Of a stretch of 45,077 nucleotides of DNA, positions 7,694 to 17,411 are shown in pieces. The stretch covers positions 1 to 45,077 of the forward strand of contig JAHHIC010000102.1 of NCBI GenBank assembly GCA_019359035.1. Reading direction: 5' to 3'. Position 1 is the stretch's first letter; every line of letters begins with the position of its first letter. Made by a program: the position numbers and the translations under genes. This DNA is from Scytonematopsis contorta HA4267-MV1. Lineage in GTDB: Bacteria > Cyanobacteriota > Cyanobacteriia > Cyanobacteriales > Nostocaceae. Below the pieces are notes generated by a model. The model did no database searches, was not told where the DNA came from, and saw only the letters and a program-made list of their open reading frames with translations.

Positions 7694-9189
7694 AAATCGA
7701 AATAAATATAAGGTAAAGCACCCTCAGGAGCTAATATCCAAACAGAAAAAAGACACAGAGGAACAAACAATAATTTCACAGGCCAGTTAAACTGCACTTT
7801 CAACACCCGTTTCAAAGCAAAAACCACAGCCATAAACAAGAAAAGAGCAATCAGAGAAACAGCTACCTGTCCCTGACTCATATTCAGCACTTCCACATAA
7901 ACCTTCTGAGAAAACTGTGCATCTCCGGTATGTCCAAAAAGATGACTAACCACAAAACTAGAATCTTGCAAATTAGGTAAACGGAACCAAATCCAAGACC
8001 AAAACACCATAGATTGGGTCAACATCCAAGCCAAAATAGTTCCTATAGTACTTTGCCAAAAAAGCTCCAAAGTCTCCATCCGGTTACTTAACGAGTCTAC
8101 AAGTCTATGTATTGCTAAAGCCAAACCGTGCAAAATACCCCAAACCACAAAACCCAAAGCAGCACCATGCCAAATTCCCGCAATTAGCATGACTATAATT
8201 AAATTAGCGCAAGTCCGATACAAACCTTTGCGAGAACCACCTAAAGGAAAGTAAAGATAATTACGCAGCCAATCTCCTAAAGTAATATGCCAACGACGCC
8301 AAAAATCAGCAATATTCGTTGAAAAATAAGGAGAATCAAAATTTTCTGGTAGTGTCAAACCGAAGAGTAAAGTACTACCACGAGCAATATCAACATACCC
8401 GCTAAAATCTAAATATAGCTGTAACCCATAAGCAAAAGTTGCTAAAAGTAAATCACCACTACCAGCACGTTGTACATTCGCAAAACATAAATCAACAAAA
8501 ACCCCTAAATGGTCAGCTAACAAAGCTTTTTTTACAGCACCTCTAGCAATTAACCAAAGACCATCAACAACAGCATCAACAGCAGGAAACTCTAAAGAAT
8601 TAAATTGCGAACTAAAAGAATGAAAGCGAGTAATCGGACCAGAAATTAACTTAGTAAAAAATAATTTATATGCAGCAAAATCAATAAAATTTGCAGTTGC
8701 AGGAGCACCCCTATAAACATCAACTAAATAAGCAATACATTCAAAAGTAAAGAAGGAAATACCCAAAGGAGCAATTAATTTAAAAGCTCCATTTCCGGAA
8801 TTAGTAGTACTTTGGTGGAAAAAACTAAATAATGGAGGTAGATATTTGAAAGCAACCAATAAAACAACATTTAAAGCAATACCCACCCACAGAACCTTTA
8901 AACGTCGGCTATTCCAGTCAGACTGAGCAAATTGCCATTGTTCATTAGTAATACGCCAATCTAGAGTATGCTCCCCCGGAGATGTATTTGCTCCTAATTC
9001 TAAACCTATACGATAATTAATAAAAATTAGACCTAATAATAAAGGGATATAACCCCCTTGAAGAGTATTATAAAAAGCGATGCTAGAAACTAATAAAATC
9101 CATAATTTTAGTTTTTGTTGAGGTAAATACCAATAAATACCCAAAACAAAAAATAAAAATGCCCCATAAAGAATAGATATAAAATTCAT
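7690..9189 (-). CDS. MBOAT family O-acyltransferase (AlgI-like)
   Basis: This polytopic inner-membrane protein of 499 residues belongs to the membrane-bound O-acyltransferase family (AlgI/DltB/PatA type), which moves acyl groups across the membrane for transfer to extracytoplasmic polymers. The family signature is clear: DFWRRWHITLGDWLRNYLYFP near 296-316 and the catalytic His341 in AGIWHGAALG, with a second histidine in GILHG at 354. About ten hydrophobic helices are visible. I start at the ATG at 9189 (MNFISILYGAFLFF); the frame is open 26 codons further upstream, but that stretch is translated heptamer repeat and overlaps the next gene. It lies downstream of the SGNH-domain protein on the same strand, 58 bp away, and the two probably work as an acyl-transfer pair on a polysaccharide. 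The substrate is unknown. Confidence 0.88.
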   Translation of the reverse strand: MNFISILYGAFLFFVLGIYWYLPQQKLKLWILLVSSIAFYNTLQGGYIPLLLGLIFINYRIGLELGANTSPGEHTLDWRITNEQWQFAQSDWNSRRLKVLWVGIALNVVLLVAFKYLPPLFSFFHQSTTNSGNGAFKLIAPLGISFFTFECIAYLVDVYRGAPATANFIDFAAYKLFFTKLISGPITRFHSFSSQFNSLEFPAVDAVVDGLWLIARGAVKKALLADHLGVFVDLCFANVQRAGSGDLLLATFAYGLQLYLDFSGYVDIARGSTLLFGLTLPENFDSPYFSTNIADFWRRWHITLGDWLRNYLYFPLGGSRKGLYRTCANLIIVMLIAGIWHGAALGFVVWGILHGLALAIHRLVDSLSNRMETLELFWQSTIGTILAWMLTQSMVFWSWIWFRLPNLQDSSFVVSHLFGHTGDAQFSQKVYVEVLNMSQGQVAVSLIALFLFMAVVFALKRVLKVQFNWPVKLLFVPLCLFSVWILAPEGALPYIYFDF

Positions 9190-9193
9190 TTTT

Positions 9194-9241
9194 ATTGACG
9201 GTTGATTGTTGACGGTTGACGGTTGACGGTTGACCGTCAAC
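9194..9241. repeat. heptameric GGTTGAC repeat
   Basis: Five or so near-copies of TTGACGG/TTGATTG sit between the SGNH protein gene and the acyltransferase gene and end in the self-complementary GGTTGACCGTCAAC. This is the same 7-bp family of short tandemly repeated repeats found in at least eight other gaps of the window. Confidence 0.85.
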
Positions 9242-9247
9242 AAATTA

Positions 9248-12184
9248 CTATTTCCTTGGCCAAGCAATCATCGGGTCGGTAGCGAGCTTTTTAGAGACTT
9301 CGTAACCTCCATAGCGATTGAGGTGGCTGGGGTCTGAAAAATGTTCATTTTTTTGCGGGAACAATAAACTCAAATCTCGGAAAATAAAATTAGAGCTTTC
9401 ACTCATACGCACCATAAATTGTTGAAACTCCAATTCATGTTGACTGCGTACTGGGTCTAAATAATCTGATGTTAAAGGCATATTGACAAACACTACAGGG
9501 ATATTACGCTTTTTGGCAAACTTCAATAAGGATTTTGTTGCTTCTTCTTGTCTACCAGCAAGTGCAAATGATTTGTAGTCATTATCGTAACTCCCCGTCA
9601 CCCTAGAGTGTTTCTTATAATAACTCCCCGGTTCAAAGCGAATAGACAAAGGTAAAAACCCATCAAAATCTACTGCTTGTGAGGAAGCTTCATCGGAGTT
9701 ATCATTAGGGTCATTTGCGGATGTACCCTTATTACTAAAATCGTTCATTATCGGTAACGACTTGACTTGTTCGGTTAAAGCACTTTTTAATTGTTCTCTT
9801 TGTTTATAAGTCGGTGATATTGCTCCCAAAGTTTGATTTAACCAATCATTCATTGCTTGATATACGTTTTGCTCTGGTTTTCCAGGTACTTTTTCTCCAG
9901 ATGCAGAATTATTTCCCTCATCCTCTCCCGGTTCCGTAATTTGTTTTTCCATCGCTTTCATATAACCAGGTGATGAAGCTATAGAAGCAAAAGTCGCATC
10001 TTCTCTACCACTATTAAATGCACGAGCACCATCTGCCCAAAGTATCATTTTTGGTAATTCTGATGGTTCTAATACGCGACGAATAATAAAATCTACTACT
10101 TGTGCGGTCGCCCCATTGATGCCAAAATTAAATACATCCATATCGGGATATCCTTGAGTAGTCAATCCTTTCGATAATGCTTGTGGGTCTATCCCCCTAA
10201 GTGCGCGAGATGAACCTATTATTAATACATCTGGCGGCCTACCTTTTTGAGCAAGTCTTTCTTTATACAACGCTAATTGTTCATCTAATTGACGAGCATT
10301 GAAGCTAGGTGTTTGAGAACGAGCGGCTAAAAGGATTGCAGTTGCTGTACCCCTTTGTCGTGGTGCTGTCTTATAATTTACTTGATTTCCTTGTGTACTG
10401 GTAAATCCAGAAGCATTAAATACAGAATTTCCGTCGTTCCCGGAACTTTGGACAATAAATGAACTTTTATTTTCTTGTTGTTGCGAAAGGGTAGAATTTC
10501 CTTTTTTAGTTATTTCCTTGCGTGCGAGAAAATTACCTAAAACCCAATCTGTCTGTAGCGTCAACAATAAACCTAACATACCCCAAATTAAAGCTACCCT
10601 CAGTCCTTGATAATCTTGAGTGGACTCATTGGATTCACGCTCCGCAAACAACCCGCTTCCCAAAAGTAACTTCCTCGCAGCTGTACCCCAGTCCTGCGTT
10701 ACCTTTGCGACTAAACCTTGAACATCCGTTTCGGTTAAATCAGGACGCAGAACTGGTTCGTTATCGTTTGGTGGTATTAATTCATTGACGTGAACTGAAG
10801 CCACAGCAAATTCGGGATTTGCTTCCGGGATTAAACGCTGTTGACGTTGTTCAAAATCAACACCGTGACTCCAACTAGGTTCTTTGTTCCCTGCACGACG
10901 TCCATAAATACGCACCCCTGCAATTCCCGGAATTTTTAACTGACGTAAAAACTCCGTAATTTCCCTCACTACCCGTTTCCGTTGTGGACAGACGGGAGCA
11001 TCACACATTATATGTAACAAATCGCCTTTGCGACGAGGGACTACACGAATGCCACCTGTTAACAAACGTTTTTCTAGGTCTGGATTTAGCAAACGCTCTA
11101 ATAAAAAAATAATAGCAGGTTCGTCACCCGATGCGGCTAAATTCCAAGGTGAAAGTGCAAAAACTGTATTTTGTGTCGCTGGTAGTTTTAACCAGTCAAC
11201 CCAACTTGGTTGAGAATCGGTACTTTTTTGCCCATAAATCGTTGCTGCTAGAACTCCTTGGGGAGCTAGAGTTTCTAAAAGTGGTTCTATTATCTTTATA
11301 CAAGTTTCCTTCGTCGGAATTTTTTCTTCACCTGCATTTCGAGTACAAAATAGATGTAGTGTAGACTCCTTCTGGGAAACTTTTACCACAACATTCTCGG
11401 ACGCAAGTTTCAAATTACAAAGTTTTGCTATCGCTTGTACATCTCCCCAACGTCCCCACTCTTTCAACATCGTCTCTGGGGGAGTTAAATCAATCCTCAG
11501 CAACCAGTCCGGTTTATTTTCACCACCGATTTGACAAGCAATCACAGCATCTTGGTAACCAGTTAGCTTTAAAAGCCGCAATTTTTCTGCTACGGGTTCA
11601 GCAATTAGTTTAGCGTCGGGACTATAGTTGGAATTACAAAATACCCATAGACGATTCGAGGCTAATTCATTATCGTCTTTTGGCTTTTGTCGCTTCACCC
11701 TCACCATCACCGACACACCCAAAGTACTTAATGTCTCACTTAAATAGCGAGCTATTGCATCTGGGTCACCTTTACGTGCCAAACTTTCATTGGAAAGAAT
11801 TATCGACCCACTACCAGGTAATTGCGATTCTCTTACTGTAGCAACTAATAGTGCAGCTTGAACCTGTTCTAAATGTCGTCCAAGTTGATTTAAATAAACC
11901 CGATGACACCATTGAGGACGATTTTCTCCTTTTTTCCTTCCGTAGACAAATACTTGGTATATTGAAGGTTGGTCACTTTTTGTCAACGCATCCAAATCTG
12001 TTTGCTGCAGCGCTTGGAGTAAGTCTGACAAAGTGTGCCAGCGTAGAGGACAATCCCTCCCTTCACACAAAATGTGCAGGTCGTTTCCCCGCAAACGGAT
12101 TTTTACGCCAATAGAGCTAATTCCTGTAGCTTGGCTTACCCATTGCACTAACGATTGCTGGCTTTCTGGTGATACTGTTTTCAT
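9248..12184 (-). CDS. DUF1574-type protein with C-terminal SGNH domain and four N-terminal repeats
   Basis: This is a 978-residue protein. The first 450 residues contain four diverged modules of about 100-120 residues each. A module carries a strand (GVKIRLRGNDLHILCEG; GIRVVPRRKGDLLHIMCDA), a cysteine pair in modules 1 and 4 (CEGRDCPLR; CDAPVCPQR), and then a 'YGR/QK..N/S.P.W' end. A single transmembrane helix lies at about 527-552, followed by a low-complexity linker. The C-terminal 350 residues form a presumably extracytoplasmic SGNH-like fold with DVLIIGSSRALRGID (Ser658/659), NFGINGATAQ and the distal DPSHLNRYG (Asp and His near 951-955). This matches DUF1574 and the role of AlgJ/AlgX/DltD partners of MBOAT proteins. 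It probably hands an acyl group to a glycan. What the cytoplasmic repeats bind is unknown. Confidence 0.8.
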   Translation of the reverse strand: MKTVSPESQQSLVQWVSQATGISSIGVKIRLRGNDLHILCEGRDCPLRWHTLSDLLQALQQTDLDALTKSDQPSIYQVFVYGRKKGENRPQWCHRVYLNQLGRHLEQVQAALLVATVRESQLPGSGSIILSNESLARKGDPDAIARYLSETLSTLGVSVMVRVKRQKPKDDNELASNRLWVFCNSNYSPDAKLIAEPVAEKLRLLKLTGYQDAVIACQIGGENKPDWLLRIDLTPPETMLKEWGRWGDVQAIAKLCNLKLASENVVVKVSQKESTLHLFCTRNAGEEKIPTKETCIKIIEPLLETLAPQGVLAATIYGQKSTDSQPSWVDWLKLPATQNTVFALSPWNLAASGDEPAIIFLLERLLNPDLEKRLLTGGIRVVPRRKGDLLHIMCDAPVCPQRKRVVREITEFLRQLKIPGIAGVRIYGRRAGNKEPSWSHGVDFEQRQQRLIPEANPEFAVASVHVNELIPPNDNEPVLRPDLTETDVQGLVAKVTQDWGTAARKLLLGSGLFAERESNESTQDYQGLRVALIWGMLGLLLTLQTDWVLGNFLARKEITKKGNSTLSQQQENKSSFIVQSSGNDGNSVFNASGFTSTQGNQVNYKTAPRQRGTATAILLAARSQTPSFNARQLDEQLALYKERLAQKGRPPDVLIIGSSRALRGIDPQALSKGLTTQGYPDMDVFNFGINGATAQVVDFIIRRVLEPSELPKMILWADGARAFNSGREDATFASIASSPGYMKAMEKQITEPGEDEGNNSASGEKVPGKPEQNVYQAMNDWLNQTLGAISPTYKQREQLKSALTEQVKSLPIMNDFSNKGTSANDPNDNSDEASSQAVDFDGFLPLSIRFEPGSYYKKHSRVTGSYDNDYKSFALAGRQEEATKSLLKFAKKRNIPVVFVNMPLTSDYLDPVRSQHELEFQQFMVRMSESSNFIFRDLSLLFPQKNEHFSDPSHLNRYGGYEVSKKLATDPMIAWPRK

Positions 12185-12461
12185 TGGAAGATGACTTTAC
12201 AGGAAGCTAGTATTGGGGAAGAAACAATTCGCAATTTGCAATTCGCAATTACGGTTTGTGATGAAGGATTAAGGAAGAAGGAAGAACGGGTGACGGTTAT
12301 TTGAGGTTAAAATATTTCACAGTATTTTAAACCAATAATTATAAAATTTTATCTAGGTACTTCAACCTCTCTTACTCAAAAGCAAGTGCGTTTCCTCCTT
12401 CTTCCTTCGTTGAGTTTACCTTGTTAATCAACTATTTATCTCCAACAACGGCAAATTATCT
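12185..12461. other. divergent intergenic region with short repeats
   Basis: This is a 277-bp gap between two divergently transcribed genes, so it should hold both promoters. It contains AATTCGCAATTTGCAATTCGCAATT-type short repeats at 12227-12252 and a GAAGGA-rich inverted pair (AAGGAAGAAGGAAG near 12270 versus CTTCCTTCG near 12400). I find no convincing -10/-35 pair, operator or small gene. Confidence 0.5.
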
Positions 12462-12698
12462 ATGTCTCAGCCCCCTGTCAATCCCAAAAATAACCCCGGA
12501 ATCGATTTATTTTTGTTCACCATACCTCAATCCTTCATGGTACAAGTTGGAAGTGCATCTCTAATTATGCTCCTCTTGGCAGAAAAAGCCACCGTAGCCA
12601 CATTGGAAGCCATCGGACAATCTAGTGAGGAAATTTTTCGTGGTACACGTCTACCCATGTTAGATTTTCCTGATATAGAAAAGTCTAACCGAAGTTAA
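12462..12698 (+). CDS. small conserved cyanobacterial protein of unknown function
   Basis: A 78-residue protein with a hydrophobic centre (SFMVQVGSASLIMLLLAEKA, residues about 25-44) and a C-terminal motif EEIFRGTRLPMLDFPD. I recall very similar small proteins in many cyanobacteria with the same 'PQSF-x-x-QVG-x-A...LLAEKA...E-x-I/VFRG-x-RLP-x-LDFP' pattern, but none with a known function. It is co-directional with ppc, which starts 112 bp downstream. The core is long enough for one membrane helix, though the conserved polar residues inside it make a soluble hydrophobic protein possible. Confidence 0.7.
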   Translation: MSQPPVNPKNNPGIDLFLFTIPQSFMVQVGSASLIMLLLAEKATVATLEAIGQSSEEIFRGTRLPMLDFPDIEKSNRS

Positions 12699-12810
12699 AA
12701 AAAATACAATATCAAATTAGTATTCTTGTTGCAAATCATCTGATAGTAACCTGAAACCATAGAATCATCTAGAAGAAAAGTACCGGGCTTAACCCCCCAA
12801 TGTAGAGGAT

Positions 12811-15800
12811 ATGAGTTCCCTTTTATACTCCTTCGCTCAGGCTGTGAATATCTACCCCGCATCTGATTTATTTTTACGCCATCGCCTACAAGTTGTGGAA
12901 GAATTGTGGGAAACAGTTCTGCGACAAGAATGCGGTCAGACGATGGTAGAATTGTTACAGCAGCTACGTCATTTATGTTCGCCAGAAGGTCAAGCTACTA
13001 TCAGCGAAGATTCTTCTGTTTTGAAATTAGTTGAACAGTTGAACATAAATGACGCGATTAGAGCATCTCGAGCTTTTGCTTTGTATTTTCAGCTCATAAA
13101 TATCGTTGAGCAAGATTTTGAGCAAAGAGAGCAAATGACTCGTTATGAAGAAGAAACGCAAATAAAATCCGGGGATACTTTACCAGAATTAGTTTATTCG
13201 GCTAATGTAAGAGAAGAGTCGCCACTCAACAATGGGTTAGGGGCTGATTTACTCGCGAAAAGTTGGGATGCAAATGGAAAGGGTAAGAAAAAAGGTACTT
13301 TTGCCGAATTATTTCCTTTATTATTTAAGCTCAATGTACCTTCCCAGCAAATACAAAGGCTTATTCAGCAGTTAGATATACGTTTGGTATTTACTGCACA
13401 CCCGACAGAAATTGTTCGCTACACTATCCGCGAGAAGCAACGTCGCGTAGTAAAATTATTGCAAGAATTAGACGGATTGGAAAAACGCGGTGGTGCATAT
13501 CCTTGGGAAATCGAGGAAATTAACCAGCAGTTAGTGGAAGAGATTCGTTTATGGTGGCGTACTGATGAATTGCACCAGTTTAAGCCATCTGTTTTGGATG
13601 AGGTTGATTATGCTTTGCATTACTTCCAGGAAGTTTTATTTGATAATATTCCGCAGTTGTATCAACGCTTCAAGTATACTCTTGCGAAAACATTTCCTTG
13701 GTTAGAACCACCCAAGAAAGATTTTTGTTGCTTTGGGTCTTGGGTTGGGGGAGACAGGGATGGAAATCCTTCAGTTACACCAGAGATTACCTGGAGGACG
13801 GCTTGTTATCAGCGTAATATTGTTTTGGAAAAATATATTCAGTCAGTTAAGCGTTTACGGGATTTATTGAGTTTATCGCTGCACTGGAGTGATGTTTTAC
13901 CAGATTTATTGGAGTCTTTGGAGTTAGACCAGTCGAAATTAAGTAAGGTTTACGATGAATTAGCGTTGCGTTATCGTCAAGAACCTTATCGGTTGAAGTT
14001 GTCTTATATTTTAAAACGACTTGATAATAGCCGCATACGTAATTTAGCGATTTCCAAGAATGAAATTTTTAATGGGGACGAAGCTCCGTATTATGGGAAC
14101 GGGGAAGAGTTTTTGGAAGAATTGCGTTTAATTTTGCGGAATTTGCAGGAAACTGGCTTAAGTTGTCGAGAGTTAGAGAATTTGATTTGTCAGGTCGAGA
14201 TTTTTGGCTTTAACTTGACACATTTGGATATTCGACAAGAGTCAACTCGTCATTCTGACACGATTAACGAGATTTTAGATTATTTGGGAATTTTAACTCG
14301 ACCTTACAATGAACTGACTGAAGAGGAAAAGGTTAACTGGTTGGTGGGAGAGTTAACAACCCGTCGTCCTTTAATTCCATCGGAGTTACCATTTTCTGAC
14401 AAAACCAACGACGTTATCCAAACTCTCAGAGTCGTGCGATCGCTTCAGCAAGAATTTGGAGTTAAGATTTGTCAGACTTACATTATTAGTATGTGTCGTT
14501 CGGTCAGCGACGTATTAGAAGTATTGTTGCTCGCAAAAGAAGCAGGACTTTATGACCCAGGAACAGCGATAGGGACAGTTCAAGTAGTACCCCTATTTGA
14601 AACAGTAGAAGATTTACAATCAAGCCGCAAAATTATGCGGGAATTGTTTGAACTCCCATTATATCGTGCCTTATTAGCGGGAGGCTATCAAACAATTCAA
14701 AATTCAAAATTCAAAATTCAAAATTCTTCCCTATCCCCTTCATCCCCCCCTCTCCCCCTCTCCCCCTCCCCAACTCCCGACTCCCTACTCCCGACTCCCT
14801 ACTCCCCAGACCTCCAAGAAGTAATGTTGGGATATTCTGACAGCAACAAAGACTCAGGTTTCTTGAGTAGTAACTGGGAAATACATAAAGCGCAAAAATC
14901 ACTGCAAAAAATAGCTGAAGAGTATGGGATAAATCTGAGAATATTCCACGGACGAGGAGGTTCTGTGGGACGAGGAGGAGGTCCAGCTTATGAAGCTATT
15001 TTGGCACAACCAGGAAAAAGTATTAGCGGACGCATCAAAATAACTGAACAAGGTGAGGTCTTAGCTTCCAAATATTCTTTACGGGATTTAGCTCTATATA
15101 ATTTGGAAACAATCACCACAGCGGTAATGCAAGCAAGTCTTTTGCGTACAGGTTTCGATGATATCGAACCGTGGAACCAAATAATGGAAGAACTTGCTGA
15201 ACGTTCTCGAAATCATTATCGCTCTTTAATTTACGAACAACCAGATTTTATCGATTTCTTCCATTCTTGCACTCCCATCGAAGAAATTAGTCAATTACAA
15301 ATTAGTTCCCGACCAGCACGTCGTCCATCAGGGAAAAAAGATTTAAGCAGCTTACGAGCAATACCTTGGGTATTTAGCTGGACACAAACCCGATTTTTAC
15401 TTCCTTCTTGGTATGGTGTGGGAACTGCTTTGCAAGAATTTTTAGACGAAGAACCGGAAGAACACTTAAACTTGCTTGGTTATTTCTATGTCAAATGGCC
15501 GTTCTTCAAAATGGTGATTTCCAAAGTAGAAATGACCCTTGCAAAAGTAGACTTGCAAATGGCTCAACAGTACGTACAAGAATTATCTAAACCAGAAGAT
15601 AAAGAACGCTTCAATAAACTGTTTGAGCAAATTGCGAGTGAATATTATTTAGCAAGAAATTTGGTGTTAACTATTACTGGACACCAAAAACTTTTAGATG
15701 GAGACCCGGTGTTACAACGTTCAGTACAATTACGTAATGGCACAATTGTTCCGCTAGGCTTTATACAAATTTCTCTGCTAAAACGTCTGCGACAAGCTCA

Positions 15801-15912
15801 AGCTGCTCCTACTAATGGTGTTATTCACTCTCGTTATAGCAAAGGTGAATTATTACGAGGTGCTTTGCTAACTATTAACGGTATTGCTGCTGGGATGAGA
15901 AATACTGGCTAA
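12811..15912 (+). CDS. ppc: phosphoenolpyruvate carboxylase
   Basis: PEP carboxylase carboxylates PEP with bicarbonate to oxaloacetate, feeding the TCA cycle and nitrogen assimilation. The 1033-residue protein shows the catalytic-histidine motif [10 protein letters not shown] (near 196), [12 protein letters not shown] (near 309), [10 protein letters not shown] (near 673), the mobile-loop [14 protein letters not shown] (near 711) and the family-typical C-terminus GMRNTG. A GAGGA ribosome site precedes the ATG. Residues about 628-667 form an odd low-complexity insert encoded by intergenic-type repeat DNA, between ALLAGGYQ and [11 protein letters not shown]. Cyanobacterial enzymes vary in length at this loop, so activity may be preserved. 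The rest of the protein looks complete. Confidence 0.96.
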   Translation: MSSLLYSFAQAVNIYPASDLFLRHRLQVVEELWETVLRQECGQTMVELLQQLRHLCSPEGQATISEDSSVLKLVEQLNINDAIRASRAFALYFQLINIVEQDFEQREQMTRYEEETQIKSGDTLPELVYSANVREESPLNNGLGADLLAKSWDANGKGKKKGTFAELFPLLFKLNVPSQQIQRLIQQLDIRLVFTAHPTEIVRYTIREKQRRVVKLLQELDGLEKRGGAYPWEIEEINQQLVEEIRLWWRTDELHQFKPSVLDEVDYALHYFQEVLFDNIPQLYQRFKYTLAKTFPWLEPPKKDFCCFGSWVGGDRDGNPSVTPEITWRTACYQRNIVLEKYIQSVKRLRDLLSLSLHWSDVLPDLLESLELDQSKLSKVYDELALRYRQEPYRLKLSYILKRLDNSRIRNLAISKNEIFNGDEAPYYGNGEEFLEELRLILRNLQETGLSCRELENLICQVEIFGFNLTHLDIRQESTRHSDTINEILDYLGILTRPYNELTEEEKVNWLVGELTTRRPLIPSELPFSDKTNDVIQTLRVVRSLQQEFGVKICQTYIISMCRSVSDVLEVLLLAKEAGLYDPGTAIGTVQVVPLFETVEDLQSSRKIMRELFELPLYRALLAGGYQTIQNSKFKIQNSSLSPSSPPLPLSPSPTPDSLLPTPYSPDLQEVMLGYSDSNKDSGFLSSNWEIHKAQKSLQKIAEEYGINLRIFHGRGGSVGRGGGPAYEAILAQPGKSISGRIKITEQGEVLASKYSLRDLALYNLETITTAVMQASLLRTGFDDIEPWNQIMEELAERSRNHYRSLIYEQPDFIDFFHSCTPIEEISQLQISSRPARRPSGKKDLSSLRAIPWVFSWTQTRFLLPSWYGVGTALQEFLDEEPEEHLNLLGYFYVKWPFFKMVISKVEMTLAKVDLQMAQQYVQELSKPEDKERFNKLFEQIASEYYLARNLVLTITGHQKLLDGDPVLQRSVQLRNGTIVPLGFIQISLLKRLRQAQAAPTNGVIHSRYSKGELLRGALLTINGIAAGMRNTG
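14694..14813 (+). repeat. intergenic-type repeat DNA inside ppc
   Basis: Four tandem copies of AATTCAAA-type sequence are followed by a C-rich tract made of CTCCCC and ACTCCCGACTCCCT units, about 120 bp, exactly in frame within ppc. The same two repeat types appear outside genes in this window (AATTCAAAATTC at 15916-15944, and GGGAGTGGGGAGT tracts at 15950-15985 and 23707-23738). It encodes [20 protein letters not shown] and a further Pro/Ser-rich stretch. Confidence 0.9.
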
Positions 15913-15914
15913 GG

Positions 15915-15990
15915 CAATTCAAAATTCAAAATTCAAAATTCAAAATTGGGGAGTGGGGAATTGGGAGTGGGGAATTGGGAATTGGGATGA
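15915..15990. repeat. AATTCAAA and GGGAATTGGGA short repeats
   Basis: Four AATTCAAA copies and then GGGGAGTGGGGAATTGGGAGTGG-like units fill the gap between ppc and the next gene. It is the same repeat combination that sits inside ppc. No terminator hairpin with a U-tract is visible. Confidence 0.8.
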
Positions 15991-15999
15991 GGATAAATT

Positions 16000-16269
16000 A
16001 TGACGAAGGAGAAAAAACGGATTTTGGTTTGCAGCTTTTTTGCTCTGACTTTGGGTTTTTTTGGTGGTTATGTTGGTGGACAAATTAGTACTGGGGTTCA
16101 TGGACAAAAGTGCCAAAATCAATCTTTTGGATGGCAACAAGCATGTAGCTTAATTAACGCACCGCAAACTGCTTGGAAAGGTTGGCAAGGTACTACTAGA
16201 GGACTTTGGACTGGTGCGGTTGCTGGTGGATTTATGGGAGGATTGGTAACACAGAAGACTCGGCGTTAG
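16000..16269 (+). CDS. small glycine-rich membrane protein, unknown function
   Basis: An 89-residue protein with a basic start (MTKEKKR), a hydrophobic segment at about 8-28 (ILVCSFFALTLGFFGGYVGG) and a second glycine-rich hydrophobic segment near the C-terminus (LWTGAVAGGFMGGLV). The glycine spacing (GGYVGG, GAVAGGFMGG) resembles glycine-zipper membrane helices. The loop between them holds two cysteines (KCQNQS and ACSLIN) that might pair. A GAGGA ribosome site lies 7 bp before the ATG. I do not recognise a family with a known role. Confidence 0.65.
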   Translation: MTKEKKRILVCSFFALTLGFFGGYVGGQISTGVHGQKCQNQSFGWQQACSLINAPQTAWKGWQGTTRGLWTGAVAGGFMGGLVTQKTRR

Positions 16270-16352
16270 TTGACGGTTGACTGTTGACTGTTGAGTGTTG
16301 ACTGTTGACGGTTGAGTGTTGACGGTTGAGTGTTGACTGTTAATTGCGAATT
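16268..16352. repeat. heptameric TGTTGAC/GGTTGAC repeat
   Basis: About ten tandem near-copies of the 7-mer TTGACGG/TTGACTG/TTGAGTG begin immediately after the TAG of the preceding gene and are followed by AATTGCGAATTGCC. The tract fills most of the gap between two co-directional genes. Confidence 0.85.
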
Positions 16353-16406
16353 GCCCACTCCCCTTCTCTGGTAAAATTTTCGATTATACAGGGAATAAAG
16401 ATTGCT

Positions 16407-16712
16407 ATGACTACCGAAACTAACCAAGCAAGTTCTAGTACTAAGGGTGCTGATGCGATTGATGAGGCTATTGAAAGAGGGATTGATTTTGATGGTACTC
16501 CTATCCCTCAAGAAAAGCTTACTTTATATAGCCATGTGATGGGGTTGGAAGGAAATAGACAACGTAGCGGAGTTTCCAATACAATGCGGTCACGTATTGT
16601 CAGAATCGGAGCGAAACATATTCCTCAAACTGAACTCGACCAGAAATTAGTGGAAGCGGGTTTCGCTCCGCTTAAAGAAAAAGAAATTGCTTTTTATTAT
16701 AGCGGGAAGTGA
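16407..16712 (+). CDS. conserved cyanobacterial hypothetical protein
   Basis: A 101-residue soluble, charged protein starting MTTETNQASSSTKGADAIDE. The core (GIDFDGTPIPQEKLTLYSHV, then GLEGNRQRSGVSNTMRSRIV, then RIGAKHIPQTELDQKLVEAG) looks highly conserved; I recall near-identical cyanobacterial sequences without an assigned function. I chose the ATG at 16407 because the frame upstream is translated repeat DNA. There is no signal peptide or membrane segment. It sits between a small membrane protein and the convergent Maf gene, which gives no clue to function. Confidence 0.7.
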   Translation: MTTETNQASSSTKGADAIDEAIERGIDFDGTPIPQEKLTLYSHVMGLEGNRQRSGVSNTMRSRIVRIGAKHIPQTELDQKLVEAGFAPLKEKEIAFYYSGK

Positions 16713-16715
16713 TTT

Positions 16716-16805
16716 TGTTGACTGTTGACGGTTGACGGTTGACGGTTGATTGCGAATTGCGAATTGCGTTCACGAAGTGGAGCGTAGCGCTTATTGCGAA
16801 TTGAT
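16716..16805. repeat. heptamer repeats plus TTGCGAATTGCGAAT repeats
   Basis: Four GGTTGAC-type heptamers are followed by tandem ATTGCGA units and a small imperfect palindrome CACGAAGTGGAGCGTAGCG. The tract separates two convergent genes. It could fold, but no U-tract terminator is evident. Confidence 0.75.
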
Positions 16806-16812
16806 TACTCCC

Positions 16813-17406
16813 CTAATTCCAAAAATCAGTGACATCGTACCCAAGTTCTGCGAGCATATGACGTAGTAGTGGTAAAGAGAGACCGATGACATTGCTGTGA
16901 CAACCGTCGATTTTTTCTACAAATAAACTTCCATGACCTTCGAGAGCAAAACAACCAGCACAGTTAAGAGGTTCACCTGTAGCAACATAAGCTTTTATTG
17001 ATTTTTCGGTCATCTTGGCAAAATATACTCTTGTGACCTGACACTTAACTAAAGTGCGATTTTGAGCCAGGTCAATTAATGCATGACCTGTATAAAGGTC
17101 TCCAAAGTTACCTTGCATGATATTCCAACGAGCAATAGCTTCTTCAGAGTTAGCGGGTTTGCCATGAATTTCTCCATTGATTGCTAAAACTGAATCACAA
17201 CCCATAATTAAAGATGATTTAAACTGATATGCGACAGTTTCGGCTTTACGTAAAGCCAGAGTTTTTACTAATTCTCCAGGGTCGGTAAGTTGTATTAAAG
17301 ACTCATCAAAATTACTTACAGAAACTAGCGGTTCGATACCGACGTTTTTTAATAAACGACGACGTGCTGTGGAAGCGGAAGCAAGTACAAATGTTGGAAT
17401 ACCCAT
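16813..17406 (-). CDS. Maf-family nucleotide pyrophosphatase
   Basis: This 197-residue protein belongs to the Maf/YhdE/YceF family. Members hydrolyse dTTP/UTP or m7GTP and modified nucleotides to the monophosphate, as house-cleaning enzymes. Diagnostic elements are [14 protein letters not shown] at the N-terminus (family 'LAS-x-S-x-RR-x-LL'), the acidic [17 protein letters not shown] with the catalytic aspartate, and [16 protein letters not shown] at the C-terminus ('GLP/S-L-x-x-L'). I start at the ATG at 17406; the longer frame (15 more codons) only translates repeat DNA. In several cyanobacteria it lies beside the cyanoP gene, as here; the two share the strand but are separated by 190 bp of repeats. 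Which nucleotide it prefers cannot be told. Confidence 0.88.
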   Translation of the reverse strand: MGIPTFVLASASTARRRLLKNVGIEPLVSVSNFDESLIQLTDPGELVKTLALRKAETVAYQFKSSLIMGCDSVLAINGEIHGKPANSEEAIARWNIMQGNFGDLYTGHALIDLAQNRTLVKCQVTRVYFAKMTEKSIKAYVATGEPLNCAGCFALEGHGSLFVEKIDGCHSNVIGLSLPLLRHMLAELGYDVTDFWN

Positions 17407-17411
17407 AAATT

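Noticed and set aside
9190-9267. N-terminal extension of the MBOAT acyltransferase (26 codons)
   Set aside because: It translates heptamer repeat DNA and overlaps the neighbouring gene; the ATG at 9189 starts at the first membrane helix.
10522-12114. Several plus-strand frames of 60-90 codons
   Set aside because: They are antisense shadows of the DUF1574/SGNH gene, with no ribosome sites and no recognisable domains.
16266-16511. Minus-strand frame with TVNTQPSTLNRQ repeats
   Set aside because: A translation of heptamer repeats, antisense to the real gene at 16407-16712.
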